64,000 nucleotides of DNA from positions 1-64,000 of the forward strand of contig MU400712.1 in the NCBI GenBank assembly GCA_022578965.1. Reading direction: 5' to 3'. Each line of letters opens with the position of its first letter. Position 1 is the stretch's first letter. The notes under the pieces were generated by a model that saw only the letters and a list, made by a program, of their open reading frames with translations, did not search any database and was not told where the DNA came from. This stretch comes from Xylaria sp. FL1777. Lineage: Eukaryota > Ascomycota > Sordariomycetes > Xylariales > Xylariaceae. Of the stretch, positions 1-11,900 are shown piece after piece. Made by a program: the position numbers and the translations under genes.

Positions 1-83
1 ACCCCCCCCCCCCCACCCCCCCCCCCCCCCCCCCCCCCCACCCCCCCCCCCCCCCCCCCCCCCCCCCCCGCCCCCCCCCCCCC
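1..83. repeat. C/G homopolymer tract at window edge
   Basis: About 83 bases are C apart from a few single A or G interruptions; a GA-rich stretch (GAGAGAAAGAGAGAAAG) follows to about 110. On the minus strand this is a G run placed just after the splice donor of the DapA-family gene, so it would lie inside an intron. It may be a real homopolymer, possibly able to form a G-quadruplex, or a sequencing or assembly artefact at a contig end. The sequence alone cannot separate these. Confidence 0.85.
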
Positions 84-121
84 GCCGAGAGAAAGAGAGA
101 AAGAAAGAAGGCAAAACGCAC

Positions 122-708
122 ATCAGCACAGGTATAGGACTCTGATCAGCAACAGCATTGAACCACCGAATAATGCCCTCCTGCGTGCTTGCGCCAGCGA
201 AGTATCCAGGCGCGAGACACATGCCCCACTGAGCCCCGGCATCCTTGGCGCCGCGCAGCTGCTCGACCGTCTCCTCGATGTTCTGCGTCGCGGTGCCGGC
301 GAGGATGGGGTAGTCGGGGAAGCCGTCTTTCTCGAGGGCCCGGCGCACGCCGTCGAGGACCTCGAAGCGCTCCTTGTTCGTCAGGTGCACTATGCTCGCT
401 GGAGTTAGTAATTACTCTTTTGGGTGAACATTATTCCCCTGATGCATGCATGCTCCCGAGACATTTTGGGAGTCCTCAGGTTACTAGGTAGGTAGGGAAG
501 AAAATGACTCCAGTGTGCACATACCGGCCTCGCCCGTGCTGCCGAGGATCACGAGCCCCTTGATGCCCGCGCGCGCGAGGTACAGCGAGTGCGCGATCTG
601 CGTGTCGATGTCCAGCGGCGCCGCCACCGCGTTGTAGTTCGTCGCTTGCTTGCCTACGAAGAAGGTCGGGACCGGGACGTAGATCCCTGGCGGAGGCACG
701 GCTGCCAT
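122..708 (-). CDS. DapA-family lyase/aldolase (dihydrodipicolinate synthase-like), 5' part only
   Basis: Exon 1 is 708-525 and exon 2 is 398-122, separated by a 126-base GT-AG intron; the next donor (GTGCGT) is at 121, so the gene runs out of the window to the left. The 153 visible residues hold the family's substrate-loop motif as GSTGEA near residue 56, a VHLTNKER segment and a PIPVL strand. These are characteristic of the class I, Schiff-base-forming aldolase (beta/alpha)8 barrel that includes dihydrodipicolinate synthase and 4-hydroxy-2-oxoglutarate aldolase. Fungi make lysine through alpha-aminoadipate, so a role in 2-keto-3-deoxy acid or hydroxyproline-type catabolism is more likely than lysine synthesis. 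The catalytic Tyr and Lys lie beyond the edge and cannot be checked. Confidence 0.85.
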
Positions 709-1645
709 TGTGTGCGTGTGTTGGTTTGGTGATTTGGTATGTGTTTTTCGTAGGTGTAATCCCGTTTTACACGGATGGGATCTTACTCGTGATATCGTAG
801 ACGTTTATGTCTTGGGGTAAAGCTCGATCAAGGGGTATTATATCCAATGATAGGGATTCCGTACCTTGTCTGAACATCACGACTCCAATTCCACGACGCG
901 GGGCTTGAAATGAGGGACAGCACACGCGGTACGAGAATTGGATATGTGGTGACGGTTGCGGTCGGGATTTCGGGTGAACAACAAGCGAGGACGCTTTGTT
1001 ACGTCAATATTGAGTCTAAACCCCGGGGAAGGCCGAGGTCGGGGGGGCACTACCCGGCGAGTCGGGATGTTTCTCGGAAGCCTGTCCCTTAGATCATTAG
1101 TTCTTAGGAGGGATGCGTATCAAGGTAGTTAAGAGTTTGAAGTGTGTTGAAATATAAATTTCACAACGTAGGAAATACATGCAAGGAAACCAGGAATGCG
1201 CACAAGTTGAACAAGGCACCTTTTCCTCTATTGCTATTAGGGAAAGACCTAATTCTATACAATATACGCTGGATTAATAGAACAACGTAGTCGGGTAATG
1301 GAATCCCGGATAGTCGTATTATTAATAACTAGTCGAACCATTAAAGAGATGTCCAATCATCATCCTCTCGCTATGATATAAACCGTCGTCACACATAGTA
1401 GCTTTGTCAAACTGCGTACCTCAGGGGGATTCCAGTACTTCCACGAGTCCAGTCCTGTCTCCTATACTCGACCGGCTCCAATAGTATTAAAATTCGTGTG
1501 TATCTAGCGGGAAAAACCAAAGGCTCCTTTAATGCAAGCTATCCAAATTTTTATCTATCCGTAATTATGTCCAAGTCTTTGTCGATTAAATCGTCTCCAG
1601 ATTACTTCACGAGCATTAGTATTTGCATCACACAAGGGATAGAGG
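709..1645. other. Intergenic, no gene seen
   Basis: This is the upstream region of the DapA-family gene and the 3' flank of the GH17 gene. Short open frames exist (for example 910-1092 on plus), but they have no family motif, splice context or codon character worth calling. Confidence 0.6.
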
Positions 1646-2659
1646 TTAGCTTACGCAGCCGAGCGAGTAACGAGGCTGGAGCTGTCCCAGATCACCGGCT
1701 CCGTAGATGCCGAAGTCGGGGTCGGCTGTGCCGTACTGGGACTCCTGCAGATCGTACCAGAAGATGTTGATATTCCTCTGGACGAGACTGCAAGCGACCT
1801 GCTGCCAGTAGGTGCGGGCGTTGGCGGCGCTGGCGACGGCTTGGTTGCTCGTCTTGCCGGTGACGGGCCAGCCGGTCTCGGTGACCCAGACGGGCTTGCC
1901 GGCGGCAAGCTGAACGGTCTTGTCGTAGCCATCGTTGAAGCGGGCCAAGGCGTTGCTGATGCTGTTGGCCTGGGTGGTCTCCCAGTAAGGGTAGCCATCG
2001 AAGCCGACGAAGTCGATGGCGGGAATGACGGCTGCGTTCGATCCGTTCAGGAACGAATCATAAGTGTCGACGTGGCCGACGGGCACGCCCGCCAGCGCCG
2101 TGCCGGCGATGGCGCTGCGCACTTTCTGGATGGAGCTGACCAGGTACGCGGGCGACGTGCCCACCTCGCCGGCACCATCTCGGTAAAGATCCTCGCTACC
2201 GACGGAAATTCCAATGACGAGGTTTGTGAACGCCGTACCGTATTGCGTGATGGCGGCTTTGAGAGCTGTGATCTCGTTGTCCAGAGCCTGTGTGCCGCCA
2301 GAAATCCAGAGACCAAGGAGCAACTTCGTGCTTGTGTCGATCGCGGCGGGAATGGCTTGTATCACATTCGACTGAGTTCCCCATTGGACTGGCAACACTA
2401 TGTCAGTAGTTTACTTTCACATGACAGCTTGAAGGAGCGTACCCATCGTGTACAAGCGAGCACTAGTCCAACCACTAGTGCCGGGTAATGTTTTGGCGCG
2501 GTTGAACTCGTAGGCGAAATCCGCCTGGACCTTCGCCTGCTGGTTGAGGAAGAAAGCACCATAGTTGAAGCCCTTGAGGCCGGTGTTGGCAGGGGAGGGA
2601 GCAGCGTCAGCTGTACCGACTGCAGCCGCTAGGGCGAGGACGACAGAAGGAAAACGCAT
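1646..2659 (-). CDS. Secreted GH17 glucan endo-1,3-beta-glucosidase
   Basis: Two exons, 2659-2443 and 2388-1646, joined across a 54-base intron (donor GTACGC, CTGAC branch site, acceptor GCCAG), give 319 residues. The first about 19 residues are a signal peptide ending ...TADA. The GH17 acid/base glutamate lies in the SVGSED motif (E138) and the nucleophile in WVTETGWP (E243); GFDGYPYW between them is also typical of the family. The enzyme should hydrolyse or remodel beta-1,3-glucan in the cell wall or medium. There is no Ser/Thr-rich tail or GPI signal, and the protein ends soon after the catalytic domain, so a soluble secreted form is expected. Confidence 0.92.
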
Positions 2660-4434
2660 TATGATAGTGGTCCTCGGGGCGAATCTATGAAAATCTAAGC
2701 AAGTTCGAGCAGGTGATTTGAGTGCTGCTTGAGTAGTGTAATCAAAGTAAAAGTTGGGATCAGAGTATATATATCTAGACGTGAGACAAAAGACGTTGAG
2801 GGAAAAGCAAAAACGATCGGCACTTCATACATGATTCGGCCATCTTTCTACACAGTACGCTGTTTACAGTACCGGCGCCAGGATCTCATCATCGTCGTCA
2901 TGATCCTGGGATGAGAAATGGTCGGATTCGACGGATAGTGGGCCAATATATCCAAGGATCATCTTGAATGGCAGATGCCGATGCCACCTAACATCTCGTA
3001 TTAGACCCGCAGGCGCCATCTCAGCCTCAAAGCCCACACACTGTAGTTGTCGGAACGCGTGTATGGTGGAGAGAGCATATTGGTGTGTCATGGCTCATTA
3101 TTACTGGACCATGGGGTCCAGGACGAAAACAGGGTCCCTTTACCGGTAGTTCGTATGAGCTGTTTCTCAACCAAGGTTCCGTGCGGACAGCCAGAGTGTT
3201 GGTTCCTGAAAAGGGTCCACTTGGAACTGATCTGCAAATTGGCGGACGCCTTTCAATCTCGGTACAATGAGTCTAGAAGTCTAGACTTGCCATTTCGAAG
3301 GGATGGGCGGACAGCCCCGGCCGAGGCCGAAGTGGAGAGCCACAGTACAGTACTGTATATATGAGCCCCTTTCCTATTCATGCAGGTTAAAGTATTTCAG
3401 TCATAATGTTTATTCAATCCCTTTATTTTATGCCCTGGTCGGCGGGCAGAGCGAGAGTGACAACCTAGTAGGCTCTTGCGAGTTGTCACCGCCTCGACTC
3501 AATACTGGGTTTAATGTTCAGCATCCCAAGATCTAATGCCCTCAGAAGATGGATTGGTGGTCTCCTGACCAGAATTGTTTACTCGCGATTCGGATTCGGC
3601 AGCCGGTGCAACAGTAGCGATGCCGACATTCATGCCACTTAGCTCGCATCCGCCTCGGATGACATTCCAGCATGAGACGACAATGCACTGTCAATTTGCC
3701 GCATCTACGACCGTGCAATACGCTCTGACTCGGCTGTCGCAAGGCACCATGTTGCCTGATGTTGATTCCAAGACGAAGTGTTCTGTTGGTTGTTGTGGTA
3801 TTCGAACTCTCCAATCGAGTCATTGCACTTTGACTCCATACTGCTAGATTGATTCGAGGGCATATATAGCATCGCACATGTCATTCATCCTTTAAGTAGG
3901 TGCCTATGTCTGGGGTTTATTGATCCTCGGTCCCACATATGCCTTGGTCGAATAAAAATGACTTCTGCTTAGCAGTAATCGGTGATCTAGGTGTCTGTCA
4001 ATTGGATTATGTATCTATCTGTTACATACGTAGTGTGGAGTGCTAGATATTTTGGTGTCGAAGATGAAGATCTAGTTATTTTGTTTGGTTCTGCCTGATG
4101 GAATTCCTTGCTGCCTAGAAGGTCTTTGGTAGGGAGATTGTTGTGATCCCACCATCGCCGTCTGCTGCGCCTCATCCCGTAGGGTATCCAGAACGCCTAA
4201 AGCTAAAGGTATGTAGGCATCCTGATACCCTGTGGTTCAGCCTTAGACGCAATCATCGAGCAGATCTGTCCTCACTGCGTATACCGACCTTATATACTCC
4301 GGAATCCGAATTTTATAGGACCTATTAAAGCATACTCCATCGTCTCATTATACTGGTAATCTCAAGAACATCCCAAATAAACAATCTCGAAACGGCGCAA
4401 TTTTTATCGCCGCCTACATCCTACCTATTTCAAC
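2660..4434. other. Intergenic, no recognisable gene
   Basis: About 1.8 kb between the divergent GH17 (minus) and dioxygenase (plus) genes, so it carries both promoters. Overlapping frames on both strands around 3542-3877 reach 90-111 residues but show no motif. A CT-rich, CAAT-like stretch precedes the dioxygenase start. No repeat or RNA gene was seen. Confidence 0.55.
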
Positions 4435-5322
4435 ATGTCAGGCGAAAACATCAAAGTGAAAGATAGCATTATGGGGAACAACCAGCCGATAAAGAGGAAA
4501 CAGCCCAAAGTCCCCGTGAAACCCATCTACAGGTCCAATGACTTGGCCATACCAGATGACTTCCTCAGATCGGAACCAGCCGACGCACAACCCATCAAGC
4601 ACGACCCCATCGACTTCAAAAACTCGGTTCTGCCAGAGTACGAGGGCTGCTACGCCGTCGTTCTCGACCACGTCCTCAGCCCTTCTGAGTGCGCTCAGCT
4701 GCTCCAGCTCGCCGAGGCCAGCGTGATGGAGGAAGACAAGCAAGACGGGTCGCCGTGGAGGGTAGCGCTCGTCAACGTTGGCGACGGCTACGAGATCGAG
4801 ATCCCCGACTATCGCAAGAGCAGCCGGATTATCTGGGACCAGCAGGAGATTGTCGACCGACTGTGGGCGCGCATGGCTGTCGTGCCCGAGATTGCCGAGA
4901 AGCTCTCAACGGTCCCGGGACTCTCTATCCGCAAGACGGCGCAGCAAGTTAGGCACGACTTCTACAGGGTGAACAAACGCATGCGCTTCCTCAAGTACAC
5001 CCCCGGCGAGTTCTTCAAGCCCCACTGCGATGGCCCCTATGGCGAGCGTACACCCGAGGGTCACATGGTGGAGACGTACATGACCGTGCATCTGTACTTG
5101 AACGATTCGCAGCAGGAAGTCGGTCCCGGTGTGGATCTCGTCGGCGGTGCGACGTCTTTTCTATCACGAGATAATTCTCGCAAGTTGGATGTTGACCCAA
5201 AAGCCGGTCGAGTTCTCATATTCCAACATTCTAGATTGAGACATTGTGGTGATGATGTGAAAGCTGGCACCAAGTATACTGTCAGGACTGACATTTTGTA
5301 TAAGATAACGGGCGAGAGCTAA
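4435..5322 (+). CDS. 2-oxoglutarate/Fe(II) dioxygenase, prolyl-4-hydroxylase-like
   Basis: A single-exon gene of 295 residues. The N-terminal about 60 residues are basic and disordered. The double-stranded beta-helix follows, with the iron ligands HxD at H197/D199 (PHCDGPYGE) and the distal histidine at H270 in LRHCGDDVKAGTKYTVRTD, where R284 would bind the 2-oxoglutarate carboxylate. This matches the prolyl-4-hydroxylase alpha-subunit-like (P4Hc) domain. Fungal members without a signal peptide, as here, are intracellular; the substrate cannot be deduced. The gene converges with the MYND gene downstream. Confidence 0.9.
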   Translation: MSGENIKVKDSIMGNNQPIKRKQPKVPVKPIYRSNDLAIPDDFLRSEPADAQPIKHDPIDFKNSVLPEYEGCYAVVLDHVLSPSECAQLLQLAEASVMEEDKQDGSPWRVALVNVGDGYEIEIPDYRKSSRIIWDQQEIVDRLWARMAVVPEIAEKLSTVPGLSIRKTAQQVRHDFYRVNKRMRFLKYTPGEFFKPHCDGPYGERTPEGHMVETYMTVHLYLNDSQQEVGPGVDLVGGATSFLSRDNSRKLDVDPKAGRVLIFQHSRLRHCGDDVKAGTKYTVRTDILYKITGES

Positions 5323-5636
5323 TCCTCCAGAAATACGGGGATAGCATAACCTCGATAACCACTTGCGAGATGAAATTAACAATGCGATTGTATATAAAGC
5401 CTTGTATCAAGGTAATAGAACATGTCTCAATCTTCTCATAATGTGATAATGTACTCAAAGTTGCATCATTATAGTTCCCTCTTTATCTGAATGACCAGCC
5501 AATAGGCTAAGCAAGATAATACAATGTAGTTGATACCTTTCGGACTAACTTGCCACGGGTAATATAAATCCAACTTCGAACTATATTAATATACTGTATC
5601 CAGCCCGTGTTCTACCTTGGCTCCTCAATCGAGTTA
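5323..5636. other. Convergent 3' spacer
   Basis: A 314-base AT-rich spacer between the stop codons of the convergent dioxygenase and MYND genes. It must hold both polyadenylation regions; no other feature was seen. Confidence 0.6.
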
Positions 5637-6328
5637 TTATATCGAGATATCCCGCAAAGTTTTCAACACCCTGCAATTAGATTTATGATCCATTTCACCC
5701 CAGCCCTTAACTTGACAGTCCTAGATAACTCCGCAATCAGCATATCAACCGACGGCAAATGAAAGTCTCTCTTACCTTCCCGCAATACGCAGCAAAGCCA
5801 CACCCAGTGCACTTCATGAACTCGCCCTCCGTCTTCCCGCACGCAGCACACTTCCGCTCCCTATCGTCTCCACCATCTAATACAACACCCAACTCCAGGA
5901 CCCTCTCCAAACCGCCAGGTATGACCTATAACAACAGTCAGGACAGAACCGACTCGGATTTCCCAGCTTGAGGCGACAAAGGGTTCTCTCAGTCCACTTA
6001 CCTTGACCCCAGCACCCCGACCACCAGGCACGCGCACGACAGCCTTCTTCCCATCGCCCTCACGGTCCGTCCGTCTGGCGCCAGGCACGGCAATGGTGTA
6101 GCCCTTCCGAAAGGACTTCAGACTGATGCTATCCTCGAAGAGCAGCGCGAAGTCCACGCCCGTCCGGTCCGTGACGATGAGCGTCGGCTTCGTGATCGTC
6201 ATGTTCTCTTTGATCTGCGCCAAGAGCCACCACTTGCTATCTAGAGAGTCGCCCTCCGCGCTTGAACCCGATGTCGCCGGCAGCTCGTAGAAGGCCGGGA
6301 ATTGCGATGTGTCCGTGAATCGCGACAT
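5637..6328 (-). CDS. Small MYND-type zinc-finger protein
   Basis: Three exons, 6328-6002, 5925-5776 and 5720-5637, with introns of 76 and 55 bases in phase 0, give 186 residues. The C-terminus forms a complete MYND finger: C135-x2-C138, C148-x2-C151, C157-x3-C161, H171-x3-C175. The last exon supplies C161, H171 and C175, which supports the splice choice. The N-terminal about 110 residues have no zinc residues; they contain segments such as KPTLIVTD and a possible beta-barrel-like fold. MYND fingers usually bind proline-rich partners, so this is probably an adaptor. No SET domain is present. Confidence 0.88.
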
Positions 6329-7034
6329 GATGGCTTGGCCTCTTTTTATTGTGAGTGATGAGCGATGGTGAGGCGGCGGATGTCGATTTTGGCTTGGGAT
6401 TTAGTAGCCGAACGGGACTCTATAATCGAGTTAGGCATATTATCAATTAAGATAACATGGACACATCATGATATGGCTGGAAGCGAAGGACAGGAAGATG
6501 GGCGCATCGATGATGAGGTGAAACACGGAGGTGTGGTGGGTGGGCCCGCTGCTTTGAGCTGATGAAGCCAATGGGTGATCACCAGTCGGTAGAGCCACCT
6601 CTCGGCCAAGAGAAGTTAAGAGTTCAGGGACGAGATCCGCGGATGAGACTATGATCCCCCCGTGAGATGAGCACGCTCGAGGTCAAGGTAATTGATTATA
6701 GTATGTTCATAAAATAAAAACTTGACATCACTTTTTCTCTCATTATTTGACTGTAAAGATTACTATTTAGACTAAATAGAACGTAATAAAGTCCTCGACT
6801 ATAAGTTGCGCCGATACGTTGAGGCAGAGATAAGTGGTATGTATGTCGGGTGGCTCTTCGGAATTTGCAACTTAGCTCGCTCTCAGCTTCAAGTAGCATT
6901 CTCAGAATGATTCTCAATTGCCTTAGTAGGGGCTCTACATATTCCGTAATGTGGACGCGTTAGACATAAGGTACCGAGGTGAATTGGTTATGTCAAGGAC
7001 CTGAGCAGGCTACTGTCACAAACTTGGTACTGGG
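6329..7034. other. Intergenic, flank of the retrotransposon
   Basis: No gene is supported. Base composition becomes AT-richer towards the element but does not show the extreme TA-rich pattern seen inside it, so RIP has not obviously spread here. Confidence 0.55.
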
Positions 7035-7039
7035 TTAAC
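7035..7039. repeat. Left target-site duplication TTAAC
   Basis: TTAAC directly abuts the first TG of the left LTR. The same five bases follow the last base of the right LTR at 22268-22272. A 5-bp duplication is the usual size for Ty3/gypsy integrases. Confidence 0.9.
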
Positions 7040-7304
7040 TGTCAGGTCACATGACCTAGCACCTAGCCCATAGCCCCACAATATGTGTACTATAGCCCAC
7101 CACTTCGTAGGCCAGACCTTAGCCCATAGCCCTACAATATGTGTACTATAGCCCACCACTTCGTAGGCCAGACCTTTAGCTAGCTACTTAGCTAGTCTCA
7201 TTACACTTTTAGGTTCTAACTATTATAAAATATACAGTGTATTAAGCTTTATTTAATGCTAGTACGCTTTTTGCCTTTTATTAGTGCTTTTGCTATTTAT
7301 GATA
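7040..7304 (+). repeat. 5' LTR (265 bp), partly RIP-mutated
   Basis: The repeat begins TGTCAGG and ends TGATA. It is the same length as the right LTR and differs from it at 23 positions, all transitions of the RIP type and all on this copy. The first 93 bases are identical to the right copy, and changes cluster from 7133 towards the interior. It contains a tandem duplication of 56 bases (7064-7175) and opens with the interrupted palindrome AGGTCA-CA-TGACCT. Confidence 0.95.
7064..7175 (+). repeat. 56-bp tandem duplication inside the LTR
   Basis: Two adjacent copies of a unit beginning TAGCCCATAGCCCCACAATA and ending ...AGGCCAGACCT start at 7064 and 7120. They differ only where RIP changed one C to T in the second copy. 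The right LTR carries the same duplication starting at 22027 and 22083, so it predates insertion. It could be a promoter or enhancer repeat in U3. Confidence 0.9.
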
Positions 7305-7320
7305 TAATAGTTAGCAATTG
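7305..7320 (+). other. Probable primer-binding site, RIP-altered
   Basis: The sequence directly after the LTR is TAATAGTTAGCAATTG. A tRNA primer-binding site should start TGG; TAA is what RIP would make of TGG by two G-to-A changes. The position fits, but the tRNA cannot be identified after mutation. Confidence 0.4.
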
Positions 7321-10300
7321 TTTTAGCGTTTTTGCTTGTTAAAACAGTTTAATATAACTTTAATTAGCTGTTTTTAAATTTGAAGATCTTTTTTGCTAAG
7401 CTTTAGAACTACTAATTAAAAACTTTTTAACTGCAGTTTTATTATTTACTAAAACTTAGATTTTATTTAAAACTAGCTAAATATAGCTTAAGAATAATAT
7501 TAACTTAAACTAAAAAATAGTAATATTGCTACTAAATTAATAAGCTATAATTAATTAAAAGATTTTTTAATTTTTAGCGAGGTTATTTTAATGCTTGTTT
7601 TATTATTTATAGCTTTTATTGTTTAAAACTTTTAGAAGTAATACTTAAGCTTTTTAAAGTATAATTATATTTATTATTACTGCTAATAAAACTAAAAAAG
7701 TTTTTAAATTGTTTTTAAAACTTTAAAAAATAATTTATTTTTAAGGCTTAAGCTAAATTTTAATAAGCTTAATTAATTGCTTTATTTTTTTTTTTTGCTT
7801 TTTTATTTTAACTTGTAGTTTTTATTATTAATAATTAAATATTTGCTAATAGTAAATAAGGACTTTTTAATAATAATAGTAAATTGCTGCAATTTTTTTT
7901 ATTAGTTGTTTATTTAATAAAGCAAGTAATAATTAACTTACTTAATTAAAAATTAAAAATTATTGCTAACGTATTTATTTTTTATTTAGTAATTATAATA
8001 AAGCTTATAGTAAACTAAAAAAACTATACTAACTTATTTATTAGTTTAGTTTATAATATTAAAGCTTTTTTTATTACTATAGCTTTTTTTATTTTGCTTA
8101 TAATATAATTAGCTATACTTTTAAAACTTATTATAGCTATTTTATAACTTTTATGTTTTTTAATTAGTAATTTTGCTTATTTGTTATTTGTTAGCTTAAT
8201 TAAACCTGCTAAGTTTGTTATAGCTATGCTTGCTATAGCTATTTTTTTAATGTTTATTTTATTATTAAAACTATTGCTATTTTTTTATTTTAGCGCTAAG
8301 TAAGTTTAGTAAAAAAAACTTGCTAAAAAATTTGCTATATTATTTATTATATTATTGCTTTTTGTTTTTTGCGCATTTATTATATTAAGCAAAAAAATAG
8401 CGTTTTTTAATAACAAAAAGTTTTTGTAGCTTAATTTTGTTTAAAATATAAGCAGTAATATTTACTAAGTTTTATTTATAAGCTATATGTTTAATTATTT
8501 TGCAAACTTATTTTAATATTTATTATAACATAAATTATTGCTTTTAAAACTTTTTTAATAATTTTAACTGTAATATTAATACTAGTATTTATAAATAAAC
8601 GAACTATAAAATATAGCTATTATATATAAAATAGTAAATAATATCTTTTTAAAATTATTTAAATATTTTAAACTTTTTATTATTATAAAAGTTTAGCAGC
8701 AAGCTTATATAATATTAAACTAATTAAGTAAAGTTAAACAGGAATTTTAGCTATTTTAAAGTTAAGCTTGCATTTTAATAGCAATAAAAACTTTAGAAAA
8801 ATTTTAGCAATTATTAATTTAGTTTGTTGTTTTAGTTATAGCTTTATTTTTGCTACTGTAATTTTTTAAGCATGTTAGCTTTACAAGTAATTTGTTTTTA
8901 TAAATTCTAGTTTTACTGCTTTTATTTTTACTTTTATTTGCTTTACTACGTTTAGCAAATAATTTGTTTTAGTTAATAATATTAAATAGCTAAAAACTAC
9001 TAAATATATAAACTTATAATAGTTTTTAAAATATTAAAGCTTTATAAAATTTATTTATATTATTTAAATAATAAAGTAAACATATATATTAAAACATTTG
9101 TGTTAACTTAAGTGCAACAGGTTATTTTAATGCGTATTTTAATTTTATTGCTTAGCTTTTTGCTTATATTACTTTATTTTCGGGTAATTTTGCTAAAAAC
9201 TTAAAGCTATTGCTAGGTTTTTTGCAAAACTAATATAATACAGTTTATAATAATAATAGTTTTAATAAAATTCTGCTTAAGCTAAAGCTATTTAAGTATT
9301 ATAACAGTATACTAATAACGTAATATATTAGTAAATTTAACTTGCTAAGTTTTTGTTATAAAAATGCTGCAGTTTTAAAAAAATTTAAAGTAAGCATACT
9401 ACTTGATTTTATATTAATAAATATTATTTAGTTTAAAAGTTTAAAAAACATAACTAAATAAACTATTATTTATAACTTTAAAAAAGCTAAACGTTTGTTT
9501 TAATAATGTTTTTAAAAAAATAAACTTAAAGTTATAAAGCTTGCTAACTAAAAAAAACATAATTTTATTAAAAAATTATTTAAGTTTATAAAAAAATATA
9601 TTAATATAAAAGTTTATTATTATTATAAAATAAGCAGTATTAATAAAGATTATATTATTTGTTATGTTTATAATAATTTAAATAAGAATTTTAAATTATT
9701 TGTTAAATTATAATAAACAAATAATATTATTTAGAACTTATATAAATAAGTTAGCACTAATAAGTTTTTAGTAATAAAGCAGTAGTATAAAATAAATAAA
9801 GCATATTAAATATAAAACAAACGTTTTATTAAGCTTAAAGCTTTTATTAAAAAAAATAAATTCTTTTGTAATTATTGCAGTAGTAATAGCACTTAGTTTT
9901 ACTATAACTAAAATTATGCTTTTAATAGTTTTTTTTTGCTTTTTAGCGTTATTATAATGCTTTTAAACTTTTTTAAAAGCATAGTTAACGTTTTTAAAAA
10001 CCTTAAAAGCAGTAAAAAAAAAAATACCAAAAATACTATTAATTTAACAAATAATAAAAGTAACTTATGCTATAATTAAAATAACTATAGTTATTAAAGC
10101 AATTAAAATTATTAAAACAACAATAATTATTAACTTTTTAAAGTTGCTTGTATTTTTATAATAAACAGCTATACTATATAGCAAAACGTAAACATTAAAA
10201 ATCTTTATATATTAAAGCAAGTCTTTAAACAAATATATAACTTTTAGTTTATATATAACTTTAAATCTTTAATAAAAAAACTTAATAAAGTTAATACGCT

Positions 10301-11900
10301 TAATAAACCTGCTAAGCTCTTTAAAAAAATAAAGCTAAAAAAAAACTAAAGTAAACATTTAAAAAAAACGCATTGCTAGCTAACTTATTAATATTTTTTA
10401 AAATAGCTAATAATAGCAAAGTATTAGTTAATATTAAGTGCATTAGCTTTTTTAGCTTATTTAATAATATTTTTAGCGCTTTATTAAACTTACTATTTAA
10501 TTTTTTAACTACTATTAATTATATTTTAAAATTTCCTAAAGCTAATAATAGTAAAGTACTAATTAGCTTTTATTCGAATATTTTTTTTTTTTTATTTATT
10601 AATAATTATTTTGTTATTTTGCCTTAAAAGAAAACTTTAAATATTTTATATAATTTTATATGTTAACTTACTTTTAATAAAGCATTAAAAGATTTTAAGG
10701 TTTTTAGTACTATTGTAAATATTAAGTTGTTTAATTATATTTGCAAAAAAAAAAAACCTATATATTTTTATATAGCTAAAAGCTAAATATACAAATAAAA
10801 AAGCTATACTTATTTTAAAGCTATTATATATAGCTTAAGTTAATTAATTAAAGCATACATTAATATTTGTTTTTTATTTAGTTTTATATTTGCTAAATAT
10901 TTTGCAAAGTATTATTTTAGTTATACTATTATTAATATAGAGCTTTTTAGTTTTAAAAGTATAAACAAAAGCCTTTATATTAAGCAATATGTTAATTTTA
11001 ATATAATGCTACTTAATATAAATAAAAAGCTATAAATAATATAATAACGCTTTTACTTAGTAAATAAATTTAATTATAGTATGTTGCTAAATATATTTTT
11101 TTTGTTTAAAAACTGTTTTTATATTTGCTAAAGTAGCAAAACATAAAACAATAAGCTACGTATAAAGAAGTTAAACAAACAAATTAAACTTTTTAGCAAA
11201 TTATAAAACAAATTAAAGCTATATTAAAAGTTAAGCAAATTGCTGCTAATTTAATTTAAAATTAATATTAATATTGTACTTAATATTAGTATAGCTATAT
11301 TTATAAAGCATTTTAATTTTTTAGTTATAGCAAACAGTTATTTTATAGTTAATAAACTATATACTAATGCTAGCTTTAATACGTTTAGTTTTTTAATGGC
11401 TAATATTATAAATAAATAAAACAAATGTTATTATTTTGCAAATTTTAGCAAACTTTTAATATTTATTTATAAAAATAATGTAATTAGCTATATTAAAACT
11501 ATATAAATCTGTAATTTAGCAGTATTATATTTTATTTTTGCTTAGTAAAACATTAAAAAAGCTTATATTATTTTGCTTTTTAAAATTATTAATATAACTA
11601 AAGCTAATAATATTAATAATAATTAAAATAATTAATATAAATATAGCTACTTTTTTAACTTTTTTAATTTTTTTTTTAAATTACTGCTTAAGAAATTTAA
11701 GCTAAACAAGTTAAAAATAAATATACTTTTTAACTAAAAACCAAAAATTGTTTAGCAAATTAAAAACATTATTAAAAAATATGCTTGTTTGTTTTGCTTA
11801 AAATTAAGTAAGTTTAATAATAGTATTTAAATACTAATTAACTTTAAAAACAAAAAAACATATAATAATTTAAACTAACGCTTATATTAATAATTTTGTT
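7321..11900 (+). pseudogene. RIP-degraded gag / N-terminal Gag-Pol region
   Basis: About 4.6 kb of AT-saturated sequence between the primer-binding site and the recognisable reverse transcriptase. By position it should hold gag and protease. The frame that carries Pol can be followed upstream to at least 11282 with only RIP-explicable stops. I could not read a convincing CCHC knuckle or protease motif. The region is long for a chromovirus gag. The 84-residue open frame at 10373-10627 is a chance survivor of this decay rather than an intact gene. Confidence 0.6.

Noticed and set aside
2389..2420. 32-base intron (GTGAAAGT...GCCAG) in the GH17 gene
   Set aside because: Too short for a fungal intron; a GTACGC donor upstream gives a 54-base intron with a CTGAC branch site and restores the frame.
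3542..3877. 111- and 90-residue overlapping frames on both strands
   Set aside because: No motif, no splice partners and no codon character; overlapping opposite frames of this size are expected by chance.
10373..10627. 84-residue plus-strand open frame inside the element
   Set aside because: Its extreme Asn/Ile/Leu/Phe composition is that of RIP-mutated DNA; it is a fragment of degraded Gag-Pol, not an intact gene.
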